Below, piece after piece: positions 1-7,601 of a stretch of 64,000 nt of DNA. Numbering within the stretch: position 1 is the stretch's first letter; each line of letters starts with the position of its first letter. Source of the stretch: an uncultured Collinsella sp. (lineage in GTDB: Bacteria > Actinomycetota > Coriobacteriia > Coriobacteriales > Coriobacteriaceae); the NCBI GenBank assembly GCA_958443265.1, contig CAUCKA010000004.1:62001-126000 (forward strand), in the 5' to 3' direction. A model generated the notes under the pieces. That model was not told the origin of the DNA. It did not search any database and was given only the letters and a program-made list of their open reading frames with translations. The translations under genes and the position numbers were made by a program.

Positions 1-495
1 TTCGCGGGCCTTGCCGGGGCTCGTCCGGAGGATATTCGTCCCGACGCCGTGGTGCTGGGCTATCCGTTGCTTGACCTTGCCTATGTGCGCGATATGCAGA
101 CGCGCGACCCGCGCATCGACCTGCGCGTGCCCAAGACGGGTGGCAAGACGGGGCGCGATTTGCTCAACGACTATCTGTCGATGGTGACGGGCGGCGAGGC
201 GACCGATGAGCACTTGACCGACATTTGCCCTACCACGCACGTTTCGCGCCAGATGCCCCCGACCTTTGTGTGGGGCGTTTCGGACGACAAGACGGCGCCG
301 GTCGCGCAGGTCTACCCGTTTGCGCAGCGCATGGCCGAGGAGGGCGTTGCATGCGAGATGCACGTCTTTGACCAGGGTGGCCACGGCCTTTCGCTCGGCA
401 ACGCCAATACCGCGGTCGACAACGAGGACAAGCAGGTTTCCGTCCGTCCCTGGATTCGCCTAGCCTTCCGCTTCCTGGAGCGCCACGGGTTTTAG
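1..495 (+). CDS. Alpha/beta-hydrolase (acetyl-esterase-like), 3' part
   Basis: The reading frame is open from the first base, so the gene starts upstream of the window and about 164 C-terminal residues are visible. They resemble the C-terminal half of the esterase/lipase (BD-FAE, acetyl xylan esterase-like) group of alpha/beta hydrolases. The acid residue probably lies in the segment WGVSDDKTAP and the catalytic histidine in QGGHGLS. The nucleophile elbow (GxSxG) would lie upstream and is not visible. Such enzymes are usually cytoplasmic and remove acetyl or other acyl groups from sugars or small esters; the substrate cannot be told here. A hairpin begins directly after the stop codon. Confidence 0.75.
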   Translation, partial: FAGLAGARPEDIRPDAVVLGYPLLDLAYVRDMQTRDPRIDLRVPKTGGKTGRDLLNDYLSMVTGGEATDEHLTDICPTTHVSRQMPPTFVWGVSDDKTAPVAQVYPFAQRMAEEGVACEMHVFDQGGHGLSLGNANTAVDNEDKQVSVRPWIRLAFRFLERHGF

Positions 496-640
496 TTACG
501 GCGTTTTACCAAACGCCGTAACCACTTGACGCTGCAAGCCCGCCAGGGCGGCAATCTGCCTTTCAACTTCGGCGGCATGACCAGAAGGTCAATGCCGCCT
601 CGTTTCAAGGCACCTTGCTCGCTCTGGCGGGCTTTCGCTG
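496..640. repeat. Nested palindromic element, family F copy 1
   Basis: It begins one base after the hydrolase stop with an 11-bp perfect hairpin (496-521, four-base loop). There follow outer arms 536-546 and 624-634 (AAGCCCGCCAG and its reverse complement), which enclose an inner hairpin at 571-599 carrying GACC-AGAA-GGTC. The same architecture occurs after rpoC at 28942-29079, with conserved internal words (CAATCTG, GACCARAAGGTC, CACCTTG) but different outer-arm sequence. It may act as a transcription terminator for the upstream gene. Bases 641-766 hold no gene that I can support. Confidence 0.6.
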
Positions 641-766
641 TCGGCATCAAAATATCGGCGTTGTCTTGGCTGCCAAAAGAATGATCCCTCGGGGACGGGG
701 GGAACGGATCAGTTTGGGCGGTGCTGGCACCAAGGTTTAAGACCGGCGTCGTCCCTTGTTGCTCTC

Positions 767-1417
767 CTACCAAACGGTGAACTGGGCGTTTTCTGTGTTC
801 CAATGGACATCGCGAACGTAGTCGCGCACGCCCGTCGCATCTCGTGCTTCGAACAACTCAAGAATATGAGCATGTTCGTTGTTGGCTTTATTGAGCAGTT
901 CGCACGCCGTCTCCTGGTCGACAGTCTCGTAATCGCGCTTGATAAAGCAGCGCTCGAGCTGTGAGATCATATCGCGCAGACGGTCGTTGCCGCAGCGGTT
1001 GAAGTACGTCAGATGAAAGTCTCGCTGGATGTCGTCGTACTTTCGGATGAGACCGCCTTGGATCGCGAGGTCCATAGAGCCGACGAGAAATTTCAGCTGC
1101 GTAATGTCATCGTCGGTTAGGTTCGGACAGGCGAGATACGCGGCCTGCCCATCGAGCGGCCCCATAATCTCAAAGACTTCAACGGCGTTTTGCTGATCGA
1201 ACCCACGGACGCGGAAACCGCGGCGGGGGAGATTGTCCAGATAGCCGTCGCTTGCGAGCTGGATGAGCGCTTCGCGAACCGGCGTGCGCGACACGCCCAT
1301 GGCATCGCAGATCGCTTGCTCGCTCAGCCGGTCGCCGGCGGACAACTCGCCGGCGTCAATACGGCTCGAAATATAGTCGTATACGTGGTCCTTCAGGGGC
1401 CTTCTGAGCGTTTCCAT
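767..1417 (-). CDS. GntR-family (FCD domain) transcriptional regulator
   Basis: This 216-residue protein has an N-terminal winged helix-turn-helix (about residues 8-75; recognition segment VSRTPVREAL) typical of GntR proteins. A C-terminal all-helical FCD ligand-binding domain follows (about 85-210), with metal/ligand-site histidines in the DFHLTYF and NNEHAHIL segments. The start ATG at 1417 is preceded by a weak AAGGAA ribosome-binding site. It is transcribed divergently from the amidinohydrolase and antiporter genes, so it probably controls them, sensing a related amino acid or product. The palindrome at 1563-1574 is the likely operator. The ligand is unknown. Confidence 0.85.
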   Translation of the reverse strand: METLRRPLKDHVYDYISSRIDAGELSAGDRLSEQAICDAMGVSRTPVREALIQLASDGYLDNLPRRGFRVRGFDQQNAVEVFEIMGPLDGQAAYLACPNLTDDDITQLKFLVGSMDLAIQGGLIRKYDDIQRDFHLTYFNRCGNDRLRDMISQLERCFIKRDYETVDQETACELLNKANNEHAHILELFEARDATGVRDYVRDVHWNTENAQFTVW

Positions 1418-1562
1418 GAGCTTAAGTTCCTTAACTGTATATTTCTAAAATTTATACGTTTCGCTTGAATAGCTCAATTGAATTATAGAACGAACAGCTA
1501 AATCGTACTATTTTGCGCCGATGCGTAAGAATACGTTCACCGATGAATATCTACCATTCATG

Positions 1563-1574
1563 ATTGTATACAAT
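1563..1574. promoter_or_regulatory. Putative GntR operator
   Basis: The 12-base perfect palindrome ATTGTATACAAT lies in the divergent intergenic region between the GntR gene and the dimethylargininase-like gene. FCD-type GntR regulators commonly bind palindromes with a GTATAC-like centre, so this is the best operator candidate. The surrounding 1418-1671 region is AT-rich compared with the genes and must hold both promoters. Confidence 0.5.
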
Positions 1575-1671
1575 ATACAAAACAAGAAAACTGCCCTAAG
1601 ATATAGACATCGAAAGGAAGGCGGGCGTGAAGAAGTCCCGCTCTCTGCTAAGAGATCCAAGGAGGATCATC

Positions 1672-2448
1672 ATGACCAAGTTCAGCCACGTCATCATCCG
1701 TCGTCCCGGCAAGTCCCTGAGCAATGGCATCACGAGCGCCCCCGAGCTTGGCCAGCCCATCTACGAGCGTGCCATCGAGGAGCACTACGATTACGAGCAT
1801 GCGCTCGAGCAGTGCGGCGTTGACGTGTCGGTGCTGCCCGCCCTCGAGCAGTATCCCGACAGCTGCTTCGTCGAAGATCCGGCCGTTATCACTCGCTGCG
1901 GCGCCATCATTACCAACCCCGGCGCCGATAGCCGCAACGGCGAGAAGGATGAGATCGAGCCGGCCGTCCGTCGCTTCTTTGACGACGAGCATGTCAAGCA
2001 TATCGTTTCTCCGGGAACGCTCGACGGCGGCGACGTCATGATGGTCGGTGACCATTTCTACGTCGGTCGCTCCGCTCGCACCAACGAAGAGGGCATTCGC
2101 CAGTTCTGCGAGATTCTCGAGGGCTGGGGCCTCGAGGGTTCCGAGGTTCCGCTGGAGGAGGTCCTGCACCTCAAGACGGGCGTCAACTACATCGAGGACA
2201 ACAACATGCTCGTCTCTGGTGAGTTCATCGATAAGCCCGACTTTGCCCAGTACAACAAGATCGTCGTGCCCGAGGACGAGGCTTACGGCGCCAACTGCAT
2301 CTGGGTCAACGGTACGGTCATCGTTGCCGAGGGCTATCCGACCGTGCTCAAGGCCGTGCAGGATCTGGGCTACAAGACGCTCGTCGTCGACACCTCCGAG
2401 TATCGCAAGGTCGACGGCGGCCTCTCTTGCCTGTCACTGCGCTTCTAA
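1672..2448 (+). CDS. Dimethylarginine dimethylaminohydrolase-like amidinohydrolase
   Basis: This 258-residue protein belongs to the pentein/amidinotransferase superfamily and matches the short DDAH subgroup in length (about 255-285, against about 400 for arginine deiminase). Visible active-site features are the FVEDPAVI segment, the TLDGGDV loop, histidine at about 166 in LHLKTG and the nucleophilic cysteine at about 253 in DGGLSCLSLRF. DDAH converts N-methylated arginines to citrulline plus methylamines; a deiminase acting on free arginine or a related guanidine is the alternative. I chose ATG 1672, which follows AAGGAGGATCATC; an in-frame ATG-less extension to 1627 looks non-coding. It precedes an amino-acid antiporter, suggesting a catabolic pair. 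Confidence 0.82.
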   Translation: MTKFSHVIIRRPGKSLSNGITSAPELGQPIYERAIEEHYDYEHALEQCGVDVSVLPALEQYPDSCFVEDPAVITRCGAIITNPGADSRNGEKDEIEPAVRRFFDDEHVKHIVSPGTLDGGDVMMVGDHFYVGRSARTNEEGIRQFCEILEGWGLEGSEVPLEEVLHLKTGVNYIEDNNMLVSGEFIDKPDFAQYNKIVVPEDEAYGANCIWVNGTVIVAEGYPTVLKAVQDLGYKTLVVDTSEYRKVDGGLSCLSLRF

Positions 2449-2483
2449 CGCGACAGCTGTAACAGCCTGATGATCGCTTGACC

Positions 2484-2525
2484 GATGGCCCGGCACCCGA
2501 TTCGGGACGTCCGGGCCATCTTTCG
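2484..2525 (+). terminator. Intergenic hairpin (terminator or attenuator)
   Basis: A 10-bp perfect stem (GATGGCCCGG at 2484-2493 with its complement at 2511-2520) followed by TTTCGTT lies between the amidinohydrolase and the antiporter. It would reduce but need not abolish read-through into the transporter gene. An internal CCCGA/TCGGG hairpin sits in the loop. Confidence 0.55.
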
Positions 2526-2557
2526 TTCGATCACATGATGAAGGGGGTGCACATACA

Positions 2558-4021
2558 ATGGCCTCTAAAGCTCAAAATGAAGAGATTATCGACCCTAATG
2601 GCCTTGATCTCTTTCGTCTGACCATGATGGTCATTACCGCCAGTATTTGTGGCGGTATCTTTTCGCTTGCCGGCGATATGGCGGCAGGCGGGGCAAATAC
2701 CGGTGCGGTTATTGTCTCGTGGGGAATTTGTTTTATCGGCGTCTTTGCGCTGATGATGGTGTTCAACGGTTTGTCTCAGGCCCGTCCCGACTTGACCGGC
2801 GGCATCTATGCATACGCTGCGGCCGGTTTTGGCGATTACATTGGATTCAACTCCGCCTGGGGCTACTGGATCAGCGCATGTCTTTCCAACGTGAGCTTTG
2901 CGCTCTTGCTGTTTAGCGCGCTGGGCTATTTCTTCCCTGCGTTTGGCGCGGGCAACAACCTGCTTTCTATCGTTTGCGCCAGCGTGTTTTTGTGGTTCCT
3001 TACCGCCCTTGTGCTTCGTGGCGTTAAGGAGGCTGCGGGCATTAACACGATCGTCACGTTGGCGAAGCTGGTGCCGCTGGGGCTCTTTGTGCTGAGCATC
3101 GTGCTCCTGGGTAAGTTCAACGTCGATATCTTTATGGACAACTTCTGGGGAGAGCCGGCTGGTCCTGGCTTTGGCGAGCAGGTTGTCTCGACCATGATCG
3201 CCCTTGTCTGGGTCTTCACGGGCATCGAGGGCGCTGTTGTTATCTCGGGTCGCGCAAAGTACGTGCGTGACGTCGGCCGCTCGACAGCACTTGGATTCGC
3301 GGCTGTGTTCACGCTGTATCTGATCATCTCGATGCTGTCACTCGGCATTATGCCGCGCGAGGAGATGGCACAGCTCGCAACGCCCTCCATGGCGGGAATT
3401 CTCGAGTGCGCAATCGGTCCGGTTGGCGCTGCCATCGTGAACCTTGGCGTTATCCTCTCGCTGGTCGGCGCGATGCTGGGCTACGTCATCATCGCTTCCG
3501 AGACGCCGTTCGAGGCGGCGCGCCAGGGTTCCTTCCCGCTGGCGTTTGCTAAGACGAACAAGCATGATGCCCCGGTGGTGACGATTCTCGTGAGCTCCGG
3601 AATCACGCAGCTCTTCTTGATCGTGTCGTATGTGGCGGCGAGCACCTACCAGTTCTTCTATAGCTGCGCGGTTAACACGATTCTGGTTCCGTATGTCTGC
3701 TCGGCTGCCTATTACATGGTGATTGGTTGGAAGAAGGAGCATCTGGACGGACCGCATGCGCCAAGCGTCGGCAAGGCGCGATTCTTCGGCACGCTCGGCT
3801 TCATTTACACATTGTTCCTTGTGTGGTCGACGGGCCTCCAGGGCGTCATGATCACGACGATCCTTTTTGCTCCGGCCATTCCCGTTTATATGCTGGGCGA
3901 GCGAGGTCGCGGTAAGCCGGTACTTCCGCACCTGCACGACAAGCTGATCGCAGCGGTGGTCATTGTCGTGGCGGTCATCTCGCTGTATCTGCACTTTGCC
4001 GGCATTGCACCGATAGTCTAA
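2558..4021 (+). CDS. APC-family amino acid antiporter (arginine/ornithine-type)
   Basis: This 487-residue membrane protein has about 12-13 hydrophobic segments and the glycine-rich first helix typical of the amino acid-polyamine-organocation family (ITASICGGIFSLAGD). Length and layout resemble arginine/ornithine and related basic-amino-acid antiporters of the ArcD/YjdE type. It follows the dimethylargininase-like gene by 109 bases and probably imports the substrate while exporting a product such as ornithine or citrulline. The start has a strong GAAGGGGGT site upstream. Substrate assignment is inferred from context and family only. Confidence 0.8.
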   Translation: MASKAQNEEIIDPNGLDLFRLTMMVITASICGGIFSLAGDMAAGGANTGAVIVSWGICFIGVFALMMVFNGLSQARPDLTGGIYAYAAAGFGDYIGFNSAWGYWISACLSNVSFALLLFSALGYFFPAFGAGNNLLSIVCASVFLWFLTALVLRGVKEAAGINTIVTLAKLVPLGLFVLSIVLLGKFNVDIFMDNFWGEPAGPGFGEQVVSTMIALVWVFTGIEGAVVISGRAKYVRDVGRSTALGFAAVFTLYLIISMLSLGIMPREEMAQLATPSMAGILECAIGPVGAAIVNLGVILSLVGAMLGYVIIASETPFEAARQGSFPLAFAKTNKHDAPVVTILVSSGITQLFLIVSYVAASTYQFFYSCAVNTILVPYVCSAAYYMVIGWKKEHLDGPHAPSVGKARFFGTLGFIYTLFLVWSTGLQGVMITTILFAPAIPVYMLGERGRGKPVLPHLHDKLIAAVVIVVAVISLYLHFAGIAPIV

Positions 4022-4134
4022 GACTGCGGCAAGCTTCATCGCTTGGTAAGCCGACGGAGGCGTCGCGTGCCGGTGCCGTTCGGTAATCCATAACTGACGT
4101 GGGCCTCTGTAACGTGTCTTTGTGAGCGCCCACC

Positions 4135-4174
4135 AAGCCCGCGCAGGTGACATTTGTTGCCAGCGCGGGCTTTT
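4135..4174 (+). terminator. Rho-independent terminator after the antiporter
   Basis: AAGCCCGCGC at 4135-4144 pairs with GCGCGGGCTT at 4163-4172 and a T-run follows (TTTT). It lies 114 bases downstream of the antiporter stop on the same strand. Confidence 0.75.
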
Positions 4175-4177
4175 GCA

Positions 4178-4242
4178 GTTGCGGTGAAATAGTTCCTGTT
4201 TTTGCTGGTTAAAGCATTAAACAGGAACTATTCCACCGCAAC
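4178..4242. repeat. Nested palindromic element, family D copy 1
   Basis: Arms of 24 bases (4178-4201 and 4219-4242) pair with one mismatch around a 17-base loop. The outer 14 bases GTTGCGGTGAAATA and their partner TATTCCACCGCAAC are identical to those of the copy at 13937-14001, including the same single A-C mismatch. The inner stem (GTTCCTGTTT here) differs completely between copies but is self-complementary in each. Function is unknown. The rest of the 4022-4485 gap holds a terminator, this repeat and a weaker palindrome at 4259-4320; no gene is seen. Confidence 0.7.
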
Positions 4243-4258
4243 TTCGTTTTGATTCGCT

Positions 4259-4320
4259 GGGGGACGGAGGAAGCGACGATCCGGAATCCACCTGCATGGT
4301 CGTCGCTCCGCATCCCGTCC
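4259..4320. repeat. Imperfect inverted repeat
   Basis: GGGGGACGGAGGAAGCGACG at 4259-4278 has an imperfect complement at about 4298-4320. It directly follows the family D element and contains the GGGACGG word seen in other intergenic regions of this window. No function can be assigned. Confidence 0.4.
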
Positions 4321-4485
4321 GTTGGCGCAAATGGTGCCAAATGTAATCTGTCCCCTTGCACGCTTGTTCCCCCTCGCAGCAATCTGTTGATTGAACGTCA
4401 TTGTATACTCGCGGTTTCTGGGAAACCGTCTCGCAGCAAAGTAGACTAGATGGCCATTTCAAAAAGCCTACTCAGAGGAGGAATC

Positions 4486-4806
4486 ATGCTTGAGGGTACG
4501 TATGTGGTTTCGGCCCAGACGCCGGTGGGGAGTAAGCGCGGCGAGGTGACGTTTTCACATGGGGTGAACGGTGCGCTCAGGGCAGTGCTAAATGTCAGGG
4601 GTCTCAATATCGCTCTCTCGAGTGCCCGCGCTGAGGGCGACTTCTTTGAGCTCTCGGGCACTATCTCCCACGTCTTGATGGGCAAGGCGCCCTTTACATG
4701 CACGGGGTCGGTCGAGGGTGATCGACTCACTGCTACCGCGCGGTCGGGTTCCGTTTCGATCTCGCTGAGCGGTATGCGTAAAGAGCTTTCGGGGCGCACC
4801 GCATAA
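4486..4806 (+). CDS. Small conserved-looking protein of unknown function
   Basis: This 106-residue protein starts at ATG 4486 behind a strong AGAGGAGGAATC site; an upstream in-frame ATG at 4450 lacks one. It has no signal peptide, membrane segment or cysteine pair. The sequence alternates short hydrophobic and polar stretches rich in Gly, Ser and Thr (for example GTYVVSAQTPVGSKRG and FELSGTISHVLMG), which suggests a small all-beta barrel. Codon use matches the neighbours, supporting a real gene. I do not recognise the family. The feoAB gene follows 121 bases later behind its own probable promoter, so co-function with iron transport is not implied. Confidence 0.65.
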   Translation: MLEGTYVVSAQTPVGSKRGEVTFSHGVNGALRAVLNVRGLNIALSSARAEGDFFELSGTISHVLMGKAPFTCTGSVEGDRLTATARSGSVSISLSGMRKELSGRTA

Positions 4807-4879
4807 AGTTTGCGCAGGTAAACATCGGTATTTGACTTTATAAAATAGTTCAGAGCGCTATCATTTGTCGTTACGAGTT

Positions 4880-4904
4880 GGTTAACCCCGGTAAACGGTT
4901 AACC
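4880..4904. promoter_or_regulatory. Paired GGTTAACC motif upstream of feoAB
   Basis: Two copies of the palindrome GGTTAACC (4880-4887 and 4897-4904) lie 24-48 bases upstream of the FeoAB start. Spacing and position fit a repressor site for an iron-responsive regulator of the DtxR class, but the sequence is only loosely like the known DtxR box. No such regulator lies in the window. Confidence 0.35.
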
Positions 4905-4927
4905 GCGTCTAACGAAAGGATGAGCGC

Positions 4928-7288
4928 GTGAAGCTCGATACACTCGAGATTGGAAAGGACGCCGTTGTCGCATCGGTGGCATCGGACGATCAGGCACTCC
5001 GACAGCATATTTTGGACATGGGCCTGACGCCGGGCACCGAAGTCACCATGATGAAGTACGCCCCCATGGGCGACCCGCTCGAGATTCGCCTGCGTGGCTA
5101 CGAGTTGACGCTGCGCAAGGACGATGCCGCTCGCATCGAGCTCGTGGGTATTCACGACACCGATACGGGTCCGCGCGCTAACGCCGCAATCGGCACGACG
5201 GAGCATCCGGCCCTGGGCGAGGGGACGTATTCGCCCCGTGCGGCAAAGACGGCCGTGCCCGAGGGCGCGCCGCTGCACTTTGCCCTCGCTGGCAACCAAA
5301 ACTGCGGCAAGACCACGTTATTCAACCAGCTGACGGGCTCCAACCAGCACGTCGGTAACTTTCCCGGCGTGACGGTCGACCGCAAAGATGGCACCATCCG
5401 TAACCATCCCGAGGCGAGCGTTACCGACCTGCCTGGCATTTACTCCCTGTCGCCGTACACAGGCGAAGAGGTCGTGAGCCGTCAGTTCATCCTCGACGAG
5501 CGCCCGGACGCCATCATCGACATCATTGACGCCACCAACATTGAGCGTAACCTGTACCTGACACTGCAGCTCATGGAGCTTGACCGTCCTATGGTCATCG
5601 CGCTCAACATGATGGACGAGGTGACCGCCAACGGCGGCGCCGTAGACGTCAACTTGCTCGAGAGCCTGATGGGCGTGCCTGTTGTCCCCATTAGCGCTGC
5701 CCGCAACGAGGGCATCGGCGAGCTGGTGGACCACGCCCTGCACGTGGCACGGTTCCGCGAGCGTCCTGGTCGCCTGGACTTTTGCGCGCCCGACGGTCCG
5801 GACGGCGGTGCGCTGCATCGCTGCATCCACGGTATTGCTAACCTGATCGAGGACCATGCCGTGACGGCGCACATCCCGGTGCGCTTTGCGGCGACTAAGC
5901 TGGTCGAGGGCGATGAGCTGGTAACCGAGGCGCTTCACCTGGATCGCAATGAGCTCGACGCTATCGAGCACATCATTACCCAGATGGAGGGCGAGGCCGG
6001 CACCGACCGCCTATCTGCGTTGGCCGATATGCGTTTTAGCTTTATCGGCGACGTGTGCGGGCGTTGCGTCGTCAAGCCGCACGAAAGCCGCGAGCACGTG
6101 CGCTCCGTCAAGATTGACCGCATCCTGACAGGTCGTTACACAGCCATTCCGGCGTTTCTGGTGATCATGGGCCTCGTCTTTTGGCTGACGTTTGGCGTGA
6201 TCGGCGCGGCGTTGCAGGGACTCATGGAGGACGGTATCGCTGCCATCATCGCCTCGGCCGATGCGGGCCTCAAGGCGTTCGGAACCAACGACGTGGTGCG
6301 CTCGCTGGCTGTCGACGGCGTGCTTACGGGCGTGGGTAGCGTGCTGACCTTCCTGCCGATTATCGTCGTGCTCTTCTTGTTCCTCTCCATTCTGGAAGAC
6401 TCCGGATACATGGCACGCGTGGCCTTTGTCATGGATAAGGTGCTGCGTCGCTTTGGCCTGTCGGGCCGCAGCTTTGTGCCCATGCTCGTCGGTTTTGGCT
6501 GCACCGTGCCGGCTATCATGTCGACCCGTACGCTCCCATCCGAGCACGACCGCAAGATGACGGTCATGCTCACACCGTTCATGAGCTGCTCGGCCAAGCT
6601 GCCGGTTTACGGCTTGCTGTGCGGGGCGTTTTTCCCACAGGCGACGGTTCCCGCCATGGTCTCGCTCTATCTGATTGGTATTGCGGTTGGTTGCATTGCG
6701 GCTTTGGTGCTCAACCGTACGGCATTTAAGGGCGACCCGGTGCCGTTTATCATGGAGCTCCCCAATTACCGCCTGCCGAGCGTCAAGACGACGGTGATGC
6801 TGGCATGGGATAAGGCCAAGGACTTTATTACCAAGGCCTTTACCATTATCTTTGCCGCTACGGTGGTCATCTGGTTCCTGCAGACGTTCGATATCCGCTT
6901 TAACGTGGTCGCCGACCAGTCGCAAAGCCTGCTTGCCGGTCTGGGTAGCATCATCGCGCCGGTGTTGGCCCCGCTCGGTTTTGGCGACTGGCGCGCCTCG
7001 ACGGCACTCGTCACGGGACTTATTGCCAAGGAGAGCGTCATCTCGACGCTCACGGTGCTTTTGGGCGCAACCTCTCCCGCGGCACTGTCAGCCATGTTTT
7101 CGCCGTTTACCGCTTACGTGTTCCTGGTCTTTACGCTGCTGTACCCGCCCTGCGTGGCTGCCATCGGCGCCGTCAAGGGCGAGCTGGGCGCGCGCTACGC
7201 CATTGCCGTGTTCGCGTTTCAGGTGACGGTCGCCTGGATCGTGGCGTTTGTCGTGCATTCGGCGGGCATATTGCTGGGGCTGGCTTAA
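4928..7288 (+). CDS. feoB: Ferrous iron transport protein, FeoA-FeoB fusion
   Basis: This 786-residue protein begins with a FeoA SH3-like domain (about residues 1-75) fused to FeoB. The G domain starts near residue 118 with the P-loop GNQNCGKTTLFN, followed by DLPGIYSL (G3) and NMMD (G4); the C-terminal membrane part carries two Gate repeats from about residue 400. FeoB moves Fe2+ into the cytoplasm under G-domain control. The start is GTG 4928 behind GAAAGGA. A separate FeoA gene is absent, consistent with the fusion replacing it. Regulation by iron is likely through the motif just upstream. FeoC is not seen. Confidence 0.95.
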   Translation: MKLDTLEIGKDAVVASVASDDQALRQHILDMGLTPGTEVTMMKYAPMGDPLEIRLRGYELTLRKDDAARIELVGIHDTDTGPRANAAIGTTEHPALGEGTYSPRAAKTAVPEGAPLHFALAGNQNCGKTTLFNQLTGSNQHVGNFPGVTVDRKDGTIRNHPEASVTDLPGIYSLSPYTGEEVVSRQFILDERPDAIIDIIDATNIERNLYLTLQLMELDRPMVIALNMMDEVTANGGAVDVNLLESLMGVPVVPISAARNEGIGELVDHALHVARFRERPGRLDFCAPDGPDGGALHRCIHGIANLIEDHAVTAHIPVRFAATKLVEGDELVTEALHLDRNELDAIEHIITQMEGEAGTDRLSALADMRFSFIGDVCGRCVVKPHESREHVRSVKIDRILTGRYTAIPAFLVIMGLVFWLTFGVIGAALQGLMEDGIAAIIASADAGLKAFGTNDVVRSLAVDGVLTGVGSVLTFLPIIVVLFLFLSILEDSGYMARVAFVMDKVLRRFGLSGRSFVPMLVGFGCTVPAIMSTRTLPSEHDRKMTVMLTPFMSCSAKLPVYGLLCGAFFPQATVPAMVSLYLIGIAVGCIAALVLNRTAFKGDPVPFIMELPNYRLPSVKTTVMLAWDKAKDFITKAFTIIFAATVVIWFLQTFDIRFNVVADQSQSLLAGLGSIIAPVLAPLGFGDWRASTALVTGLIAKESVISTLTVLLGATSPAALSAMFSPFTAYVFLVFTLLYPPCVAAIGAVKGELGARYAIAVFAFQVTVAWIVAFVVHSAGILLGLA

Positions 7289-7601
7289 GGGCACGTTGAT
7301 GCTCTGCGCTTTTGGGCGAGCAACAATTCAATAAAATGAGCCAAAATAACGGCAATTGTCGGCCTGCGGGGACTGTCCTACGCTTCAGATTGCCGTTCGC
7401 TGTCTATTTGCTGCCGTTTACGGATTCGTAAATACTTGCAATCGTCGGTCGATTTAACCGTATTACGCGATGTCGATGCGCATTTTGTGCGCCCCTTTCT
7501 ACAATCACCTTGTTTCTATTGCCGAACATGTCTTCCGTTTCGCCTGTGTGGGGACGTGGGGTGCAATAGTCGTTTATAGAGGATCATTGAGAGGGGAATT
7601 G
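7289..7601. other. 313-base intergenic region
   Basis: It separates feoAB from the PTS gene. A 9-bp inverted repeat (AACGGCAAT at 7348-7356 and ATTGCCGTT at 7389-7397) is the only clear structure. No terminator with a T-run is seen after feoAB and no small gene is supported. The upstream in-frame extension of the PTS gene from 7470 lies here and is rejected as coding. Confidence 0.6.
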
